The notes below the pieces were generated by a model that searched no databases, was not told the DNA's origin, and saw only the letters and a list, made by a program, of their open reading frames with translations. The position numbers and the translations under genes were made by a program. From Romanomermis culicivorax (Eukaryota; Nematoda; Enoplea; Mermithida; Mermithidae), in assembly GCA_963922205.1 (NCBI GenBank), contig CAWUHX010000080.1:1000814-1064813 (forward strand): DNA of 64,000 nt. Reading direction: 5' to 3'. Shown here piece after piece: positions 57,201 through 64,000 of the stretch. Position 1 is the first letter of the stretch; every line of letters begins with the position of its first letter.

Positions 57201-60200
57201 AGTAGCCGACGGCGCCGTAGTCAATGCTCACGGCCCGGTAGTTGTCACGATGGAATCCGCCTTCGGAGAACACATGATCAAATGCGTAATCCTTGACGAC
57301 AAAGGAAACGATCAATTCATCATCGGAACCGATTTCCTCGCGCATCCCGATATCCACGCCATTCTAAATTTCAAAGACAATTACATCGAAATTCAAGACG
57401 TTAAACTGCCACTCAAGGTAATCGCCTCGATCCGCCCGCAAACGGAATTATTTCTCAATGCCGCTAACGATAACGTTTTAGAAGAAATACCAGAGGACGA
57501 ACGGGTAAGTTGTTATGATGATAAATCTGATATTTTTAGTCAACCCGAAGAAATCGAAGTCGAACAACCGATACGGCAGGCTCAACCTAGTCCACACCAA
57601 CCGCCCCCTCGGCGGCTGGAGGTTAATGAGCTCGCCGAACCAATTTTTCTCGTCGCCCAAGTTTCCGTTTCGATTTCGCCGCACTGCCAACAATGGGTCA
57701 AAAGTAGCGTTTTTCCCACAACATCGGCGACAGTGCCCGACGTGATTGTACAACCACTCGCCACGGATAACGTTGCCGCAGAGCTTCCGGTCGAAACAGC
57801 AGTGGTCAACATCACCAACGGCCATTGTCCGCTCCTTTTCATCAACAATACGCCGAACAGTATCAAACTCCGACCGAATCAACTCATTGCGATGGCAAAG
57901 CACACGCTGGAGTATTCCGAAACCCACGCCGATTGTACGATAGCAACCGCTGCCGCCGACCGCGACTTAACTGACCACGAGCCGGCCGCATTGGACAAAT
58001 CATTCCCCGGCAACACCGCACAACAAAAGCTGGAATACGCCCTGAACAAAATGACGGAAAAGACGTACGTTTCTACCGCGCAAAAAGCAAGAGCCCTTCG
58101 GATGCTCCGACAGCACCGCGATGTTTTCAGCCTCCCCGGCGATAAACCAACCATCACTAGCGAGTTGACCGTCAGCATCGACACCGGCACCGCAAAACCA
58201 GTTTCCCGCCATTACTACCGCGCCGCAATGGAACAGAGACCGATTGTCCGTCGCCATATTCAAGAAATGCTTGACAACGATTTTATCGAACCATCCCGCT
58301 CGCCCTGGGCCGCACCGCTATTTTTGGTAAAGAAAAAAGACGGCTCATGGAGGCCCGTTGTTGACTACCGCGGTATCAATGATGTTACGCCGAGCGACAA
58401 ATTCCCAATCCCGTGCATTGACGACTACCTGGACGCAATGGGACACGCAAAATTCTTCACCACGCTTGACCTCAAAGCCGGGTACTGGCAGGTACCCCTC
58501 GACGCCGAGTCCCGCGATAAAACAACCTTCATCTGCCAAGAAGGTTTGTTTCGATTCAAAGTTTTGCCTTTCGGCTTGAAGAACGCGCCCGCCGAGTTTC
58601 AACGCTTAATGGAGCGAATCCTCCGCCCGTATATCTGGAAAATCTGCCTCGTCTACATTGACGATATCATCATTTTCTCGAATTCGTTTGAAGAGCATTT
58701 GGAACACCTTCAAATCGTTTTTGACGCCCTCCGCGCTGCCAACCTTACGCTCCGACCAGACAAATGCGAGTTCCTGCCGCCGCAAGTCAAATTCTTGGGA
58801 CATCTTCTTAGCGCCCGCGGAATCGCCGCCGATCCCGAGAAAGTCAAAGCGATCGCCGAATACGAATTCCCGAAGACTAAGAAAGGTATGCAGAGTTTTT
58901 TAGGTCTAGTTCAATGGTGCAAGCGATTCATCCCGAATTTGGCGTCCTTGTCCAGTCCTTTGTATGGACTCCTACGAAAAGACGCCCAATATTTCGCCAC
59001 GGATGAACACCACGCCGCATTCAAAGGCATCAAAACAGCCCTCACGTCGTCGCCCTTTCTCCGCTATCCCGTCTACGATGGCAACGCTCAATTCGTTATT
59101 CAAACCGACGCCAGTACGACCGCCATCGGAGCAATTTTGTATCAAGAAAACGAAAACGATCAATGGGTCATCGCCTACAATAGTCGCGTACTCACCGATG
59201 CCGAAACCCGCTACAGTACAACTGAGCGTGAATGCCTCCCCATTGTATACGGCTTCCGGATGTACCGCCACTATGTGTATGGCCAAAAAGTTATCGTCCG
59301 CACCGATCACAAACCGCTCGAATGGCTCAAAGACGAGAAACACCGCAATTCGCGACTACAGCGTTTCGCGATCAGCCTACAAGATTACGATTACAAAGTG
59401 GAATATGTTAAGGGTAAGGATAACGCTTGCGCCGATTTCCTATCTAGGAAAGATGACCGCGACAAATGCCTGATCCAGAACGCTGAAAACTTGACCGCAA
59501 AGATCTTCCTTGAAAATTTTCACCCTGCTGGTGCAACTACGGAAGCCGACCTAACGGTACCGGAAATACGCCCAGCAGTGGCTTCACTACCCACGGAGGT
59601 CGACGCCGAAATCAACGCCATCACCCGTGCAATGACGAGAAAGACCATCAGTTCACCCACACTCTCTAATTCAATGCCTAAAGATGCCGACCACGAACCG
59701 CCTCCGGCCGAAGTCATTACGATCGCCGCTCACGAAGAAGTTCTGAAAGCCCAAGCCGCCGACCCGGCCATAACAAAAATCATCGCCTCCCTCAAAACGG
59801 ATAACGCCGCCAAACACCCACCGATTTTCTTCCTCGAAGATCAACTTTTATACCGGCAAATCAAAGATGTCAAGCAATTAGTCGTACCCGCCTCCATGGT
59901 CGACCAAACTCTTCACCAATTCCACGGCGCCAAAATTTTGAATCATCAAGGGACAAATCGGATGCTAGCCGCCATTAAAGCTCACTTTTGGTGGCCCCGC
60001 ATGGAAGAGGACGTTCGGGATTGGATCAAAACCTGTAAAATTTGTCAACTAACAACGCCGCGCACGTCACCGCCTCCGCCATTGTTGCTAATTCAACCCA
60101 AACACCCATTCGAAATCGTGGCAACCGACATCGTCAACATTTCACCAGTAGGTGAGAAGCGTCCCTACGTTATTGTTTTTCAGGACGATTTTACGAAATT

Positions 60201-61011
60201 CGTATCCGCGCACCCGATACCGGATCAGAAAGCCTCAACCATAGTGGAATGCTTTATCAACAACGTCGTCCTCACGCATGGTAGTCCACTCGTACTCCTT
60301 TCCGATCAAGGCGGATGCTTTACATCAAAACTTATGCAAGACATCTGTGAACTTCTCAAAATTAGAAAAGTCAAAACAACAGCGTACCACCCCCAGTGCA
60401 ACGGAATGGTCGAACGTTTCAATCAAACATTGATCGCCCAACTCAAAAAGTATACCGCCGACGATCCAGACAACTGGGAGCGTTACCTGCCCTACGCCGT
60501 GTTCGCTTACAACGCCACGCCGCATACAGCCACACGACATTCGCCGTTCAGTTTATTACGAGGATATGAACCGCGCATCACCTTCGACTATGACTGCGCC
60601 CGCCGCCTCACCTTGCCGTTGAATTACGACGCTTATCAACATATTCTAACGCAAGCCCAACTCAAAATGCACGAAAAGATCAAAGCTAACCTCGATGCCG
60701 CAGCCGCTGCCAGCAAAGAATATTTTGACCGCAAAGCTCGAAAACGCGACTTCGCCGTCAACGACTTAGTTCTTTTGACCAACACGCGAAAAGCCAACAA
60801 GATTCAACCCGACTTCATCGGGCCTTTCCTCATCACCGACGCCTCCCGCGCAGCCGAAAACGTTGTTACCATTGACGCACTCGACGCGCCCGGCCGCCCG
60901 CAGACCGTCTCCATAACACGCCTAAAACCGTTTGTCCCACGACCGGCAAAGAGTGCATTTGACAACGAAGAAGGTGGACCCCACACGCCCCACACTTCTC
61001 GCCGGCAATAG
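54283..61011 (+). CDS. Intact Ty3/Gypsy Gag-Pol polyprotein
   Basis: A single frame of 2,242 codons from the first ATG (AAAAAGATGC context; the open frame extends 40 codons upstream without ATG). Order from the ATG: Pro/Ala-rich Gag N-terminus, capsid-like helical region (about 390-560), a CX2HX4HX4C knuckle near residue 696, protease with I-D-T-G (D942), RT with YIDD (Y1458), RNase H with QTDAS (D1609), integrase with a His/Cys zinc domain (Cys pair C1918, C1921) and D1949, D2008, E2044 with 35 residues between the last two, then a GPF motif. All catalytic residues seen are conserved. There is no frameshift between Gag and Pol, so the Gag:Pol ratio must be set otherwise. GC-rich composition contrasts with the surrounding 40% AT-rich noncoding DNA. 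Likely a recent and possibly active copy. Confidence 0.9.
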   Translation: MPTVSHTPPDFTRFPSRSSSPNAATAARRALNFDQMMLPRPSNITQSTAVPKVSLPPHNPPFSNFSTPALDGTAQPQAPLIPATAATTISQTPRLVHQNLHAAAENRLNAPPALQMPPPPAPARSNDDQIVARTDSSESFVNIEPPQAPAATHASVNDHRSSLAIANANEVQNFRIEARDALEQLNTAAACITNNVPTVQTIDQIIGAVSDQFQAQQLRVQREIQEQTKATNARFAALVEQMQQLISTTAAATHARNPPTPRPPPVSSQFHGEETRDVYIPNETLRETEPAPVFGRLPNQVKPKAPSTDTLYNNEFARNTRADEDLHRSALQRRPPPAANQFGFSDYPPEDYYEHPHPRYDMPRTSHREEDSRIKTIVDNMHSLIIDGAATNKRLLRFFIRLENEFGYDASNHVKMSALRRLTRDTPSDMIQDMTRYEDAKHLLMFQLAPDCNPMTLKRELVSITPEAGEEPAAFLSKVMTYVQLLYQHEDQTFRHKQVIDTFLTKMPVFYQLTIGEQAKGFTNVQQLADAVAKARSVLNATKAEIGTAERPILVNQADQDAPPPKSPQPFDRRFERRRSMDCPQNRYRERSPSMDCRTQNPAMQPTKFVSFQPQAIEPPPPQPPRTEMLLEQLIQRYDCDYEERKSRQRPEETISNNRQQSPRHPSQNREPYANRFDRSASRDRARTTQLAGLWCDAHKSRTHNTEDCVWLKRQNAQQSARLEPNRPNYAAQPRQVDFRNNSNDVRGQRDWRPRRGGPPQRGANYARGARNHFYEGNPIQRPNDFVQNTYAVYPNHQFPAPWEQHIHYNAVPAPYITTPKDSSRASSQSSEMQITLPALPAPNTAPVPALETCVNNHSTSAANMVVPSKEIASAAPIVSPGIVRWNATGRAFQDPCHIRSSVCQIDNLTPSSKSFVRKYASTRAFQIPIKIGAVKAHALIDTGAQCSVLSSGLVKRAFDKQSLQLPICGKIKVADGAVVNAHGPVVVTMESAFGEHMIKCVILDDKGNDQFIIGTDFLAHPDIHAILNFKDNYIEIQDVKLPLKVIASIRPQTELFLNAANDNVLEEIPEDERVSCYDDKSDIFSQPEEIEVEQPIRQAQPSPHQPPPRRLEVNELAEPIFLVAQVSVSISPHCQQWVKSSVFPTTSATVPDVIVQPLATDNVAAELPVETAVVNITNGHCPLLFINNTPNSIKLRPNQLIAMAKHTLEYSETHADCTIATAAADRDLTDHEPAALDKSFPGNTAQQKLEYALNKMTEKTYVSTAQKARALRMLRQHRDVFSLPGDKPTITSELTVSIDTGTAKPVSRHYYRAAMEQRPIVRRHIQEMLDNDFIEPSRSPWAAPLFLVKKKDGSWRPVVDYRGINDVTPSDKFPIPCIDDYLDAMGHAKFFTTLDLKAGYWQVPLDAESRDKTTFICQEGLFRFKVLPFGLKNAPAEFQRLMERILRPYIWKICLVYIDDIIIFSNSFEEHLEHLQIVFDALRAANLTLRPDKCEFLPPQVKFLGHLLSARGIAADPEKVKAIAEYEFPKTKKGMQSFLGLVQWCKRFIPNLASLSSPLYGLLRKDAQYFATDEHHAAFKGIKTALTSSPFLRYPVYDGNAQFVIQTDASTTAIGAILYQENENDQWVIAYNSRVLTDAETRYSTTERECLPIVYGFRMYRHYVYGQKVIVRTDHKPLEWLKDEKHRNSRLQRFAISLQDYDYKVEYVKGKDNACADFLSRKDDRDKCLIQNAENLTAKIFLENFHPAGATTEADLTVPEIRPAVASLPTEVDAEINAITRAMTRKTISSPTLSNSMPKDADHEPPPAEVITIAAHEEVLKAQAADPAITKIIASLKTDNAAKHPPIFFLEDQLLYRQIKDVKQLVVPASMVDQTLHQFHGAKILNHQGTNRMLAAIKAHFWWPRMEEDVRDWIKTCKICQLTTPRTSPPPPLLLIQPKHPFEIVATDIVNISPVGEKRPYVIVFQDDFTKFVSAHPIPDQKASTIVECFINNVVLTHGSPLVLLSDQGGCFTSKLMQDICELLKIRKVKTTAYHPQCNGMVERFNQTLIAQLKKYTADDPDNWERYLPYAVFAYNATPHTATRHSPFSLLRGYEPRITFDYDCARRLTLPLNYDAYQHILTQAQLKMHEKIKANLDAAAAASKEYFDRKARKRDFAVNDLVLLTNTRKANKIQPDFIGPFLITDASRAAENVVTIDALDAPGRPQTVSITRLKPFVPRPAKSAFDNEEGGPHTPHTSRRQ

Positions 61012-61518
61012 TTTGCTTCGAAATTTTTCTTTTGTGATACGGCGCTCATCACGCCGCGTTGTAAATAATCTTTATGTTTGTTTAATTTAGATCATGGCGA
61101 CCTCGATAACGAGCAAGGATGCACGGCAGTTTCAACACGCTTCCACCCAATTCGTCGTTTTTGCCTTCAGCCGACTTTACAACGTCACTTTACATCCTGC
61201 CCCGATTCCCACACTTTCGCAATAGGAGGGGGTTTCTTCTATAATGTTAGGTTCTGTTTCGCGCGAGGCCACTCGGTTTACTTCCGCCCGACCCTGGCCG
61301 CTATCACTCTCATAAGACTAATTGGGAAAGGTTGATTTTACTCTCCATTAACATAGTGGTGTTTGTGTTGCTTTTCGTAATGATAGTGTTTGCATTTTCC
61401 TACTTTACACTTTCTTCACCTTTCAGCGGCTGATTCTTTTACTATTTCATTTCCATCTTTCGCTTCCATCAGCAATAGTCGCATTTTCAAGCCGCTCTCA
61501 AAATTTTATTTTTCCAAA
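61012..61518 (+). other. Linker between Gag-Pol and the exonuclease frame
   Basis: It has splice-acceptor-like sites tttaatttag at about 61090 and cctttcag at about 61428, a purine run AGGAGGGGG near 61226 and a 43-codon ATG frame (61094-61225) of GC-rich codons. No LTR start is seen. The acceptors could serve a spliced mRNA for the next frame. Confidence 0.45.
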
Positions 61519-64000
61519 ATGACGACGCCGTCGACCGCATCATCCTCCACGGCCGACGACCCTCCGCCGTATCGTGAATCGATAAACGTCAACGAACGTT
61601 ACGTCCGCTGGGCCGAACAGCAGCCCCACCAGAACGATTTAAGTTCCGCCTGCGACGGTATTTTCTCATTTTCTGCTTTTGCTGCTTATACTTGCATGCT
61701 TTTGCTTGGGACCCCATGAGTATCTCCCCCTCTGTAGTCTTGGGTCAGAGTTCCATGGTCAGCCGCCGCGATCCCGTCATCGTCAAGTTGTGGCCTTCTC
61801 AACCCACAACCGGCCGCTGCTTTGATTTCCGCATACCACAACTTTCGTTATCTCGCTATCGTAGCCCGATCCAGTTGTCCAAGTGCGCCCATCAAGGTGA
61901 CATCGCCGCCCAAGCCAACGCCGCCTCAAAGCATGTGTACTTCTAACGAATTGACAACACCATACCGCCCCCCTCTTCGTTCATGTTTACATCATCCTTC
62001 ATACCCCATGTCGTTCACTCGACGTGGTGTCCCATGTGTCATTGATGAGTATCGCATTCGCTCTTGTTTAGAAAACAACGTCAAACGCCTAACTCGCGTC
62101 GCCGATTTGGAGTCGTGGTACATTTCCATGTACGCGCGACCCCCGAACGTCTTGCCGCTGCCGATTTTCCTTTCACCCGGAAGTTTGGGGCAGGCCTTGG
62201 CCGCCCAACCCACACCAAACTTCCGTGGCTACACGCTGGTCGGCTTTGACACGCAATCCATCTCGGCCGCCGATTTCAAACAATTTCAATGCACAGTTCA
62301 AATGCCAGCCGACCCCACGGCGTCTAGTTACCCCCGCTACGTTCAACTCGCGTTTCCGAATGGCACGATGTTCGTCTTCGAAACGTTCACCGCCACCCCA
62401 GAAGACTGGACCGCGCTTTTCGCCCTAGTCGACGGCGACCACACCATCGTAGTCTCTTTCGATGGAGCCGACGACTGGGCGGGAATCTACGCGCTTCTGG
62501 GCACTCAATTTCGAACCGACCGGCAAAAGAAGAACAAAGACCCCGTCGTAAAAGCAATCCACTTCGACGCGTATCGCGTTATTCGCAACATCGACATATC
62601 CCCGTCATTGTACGAGTTGGCACGACGAATCGGTTTCCTTCCGGAAAAACGCACGCTCAAAGCCACAGTTTCTGCAATTTGGGCGCTGGACGTATCAAAG
62701 CTCACTTTACGCTTTCCCCACGCTCTCCGCTTTTTCAACAATCCAACAACCTCGTTCCTACAATCCGACATCCTGGCATACGCGGCTCTCGACGCCTATT
62801 ATCCGCTGCTATTGTTCTTGGCATTTGGTCGTTACGGCTTCATCCCCGAGGTCTACAACGCACCCGCGTTGTTTCCCCACGACTCGTTGGACGCCGCCGA
62901 AATCGACCATCTAGCCGAGTACGTCATCGCCACCTTTCACAACGTCGCGCTGTCGGATGTCCTGCCTCCCGACTACCCCAACCGGATTTACCCGACTACA
63001 TCGCAAGTGGCCTTGCCCGCAATCATGCGAGATGAAGTTCTTTCGGCTTATAAATTTTTTATGTATGATTGCACATCGTCCGACCACGGTCGGTCTTTCT
63101 GTTTAGGAACAGTTCCCAACGGCTTCCGGGACGTAAAGACCTTGACGCGAACAACTCACCCGAAGCTTCTCCCCGTTCCGAAAGTGCGGAAAAAGAAGAA
63201 AAAGAAACAGAAGGACGAATGGAACAAGTCACCAGACGTCTCCGACGATGAAGACCCGGCTCTAAAACCACAATCGGTGTTCGATGATCCCAAACGTCTT
63301 CAAGCAGCGGTCACGTCGGCCATGAAAAGCAATATCATCCATCGAATCATCGAGCTGCTCAACTTTCCGCTTTCACCGATATACAAGTTGGCCGTCCGCG
63401 ATCGTATGCCTTACAACGACCCCAACTTGCCGCCGCTTCCTCACGAAGTTGAAGATCTTTGGACCGAACGCGTAGCCGCCGACCAACCCCTACGCGAGCA
63501 CACTTATAATGGTACCCATTATCGTTATCACCCTTCAACCATCCTTAACTTTTTACAGGTTGACGGAGACTGGTTCCGAAAGCTAACGTCTTTTATGCCG
63601 TTAGCCGCGCTCTTAGCTTCACCATGTTCCGCCGCGGAATACGCCTGGGTCAACGACGTCCTCCTCCGCCACGCGCAATCGATGACGCCAGATACAGGTG
63701 CCGCGTTCTACGAATGCATGTGGTACCGCAGCGACGGCAACCCCAATTCGCTTCTCACGAATTGGATGAACCGCATCCCAGAACGCGAGCCCAGTTTTTC
63801 GGCCGACCCAAGCACGTACATTTGCAATCGATTTGCGTTACGCCCGATTGTGTTCAACGAAGACTTCCATATGGAAACGTCGGTCGAAGAAATCGAAATT
63901 GATGAAAACGACTATACGGCCAACCCACACAGCCGTTTCCATTTCTATTCAACGTTCATCGCGCTCATCGACCATCAAAACCGCCTTTCCTTCCCCGCGC
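61519..64000 (+). CDS. DEDDy 3'-5' exonuclease-domain protein (partial, runs off right edge)
   Basis: A first exon (61519-61657, ATG) with a D-P-P-P-Y motif ends phase 1 at a GTATTT donor. The main frame is open from 61738 to the window end without a stop; its first ATG is at 61933. An intron 61658-61762 would join the two in frame, but the acceptor is weak. The exonuclease domain spans about 62230-62830: ExoI reads VGFDTQS near 62240, ExoII is VSFDGADDW near 62452 and ExoIII is YAALDAYYP near 62778, with Tyr four residues before Asp as in the DEDDy subclass (RNase D, WRN, MUT-7 type). The usual Glu of ExoI is Gln. Beyond lies a Lys-rich stretch near 63190 and about 250 residues of unknown type. 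It could be an element-borne accessory protein or a neighbouring host gene. Confidence 0.7.

Noticed and set aside
56207..57205. 332-codon frame overlapping Gag-Pol
   Set aside because: It is a shadow frame in GC-rich coding sequence, lying wholly within the intact Gag-Pol with no domain of its own.
63510..63556. Apparent short intron (gtaccc...ttttacag) in the exonuclease frame
   Set aside because: Removing it shifts the frame into a stop, while the unspliced frame is open.

Overview
The window is from an AT-rich animal nuclear genome. Support comes from short introns (about 45-100 bp) with GT-AG or GC-AG ends, a bsh/Bsx-type homeobox exon, PAN/Apple-domain exons, signal-peptide exons, a mariner element, a Merlin-type transposase relic, tRNA-derived SINE-like repeats and Ty3/Gypsy retroelements. 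An invertebrate, perhaps nematode-like, fits best, but the phylum is not settled by anything seen here. No bacterial features, CRISPR arrays or rRNA genes were found.

Layout. 1-2445 is the 5' end (minus strand) of a Gypsy-like LTR element that runs off the left edge. 2808-3026 is the last coding exon of a homeobox gene. 3500-4880 holds tandem tRNA-derived SINE-like units. 5731-17426 holds phase-matched exons of what looks like one secreted protein with about seven PAN/Apple modules. A 7.7 kb intron of that gene (8440-16148) carries a foldback repeat, itself split by a complete LTR element (9136-14601) with a 4-bp target duplication. The element encodes Gag and a protein in which an envelope-like ectodomain is fused in frame to the C-terminal half of an integrase; protease, RT and RNase H are missing. 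17430-24373 is mostly empty AT-rich sequence with a MITE, a two-exon gene for a cystine-knot-like secreted peptide (21226-22310) and the Merlin relic.

24374-31826 is a decayed Gypsy element whose 5' LTR is faced by an LTR in inverted orientation. 31827-53096 is repeat-rich: an old segmental duplication pair, a mariner element with a nested MITE, two foldback elements whose arms are short tandem repeats, a divergent satellite, a 2.1 kb tandem duplication, and two minus-strand gene fragments (39233-39619 and 43178-43427).

53097-64000 differs sharply in composition (GC-rich, coding). A 1,050-bp LTR, a primer binding site and one intact 2,242-codon Gag-Pol frame (54283-61011) are followed not by a 3' LTR but by a further long frame of the same composition. 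That frame carries a DEDDy-type 3'-5' exonuclease domain and is open to the window end. The most interesting possibility is that this exonuclease is an accessory gene of the Gypsy element, perhaps expressed by splicing. The missing 3' LTR lies outside the window, so this remains an inference.
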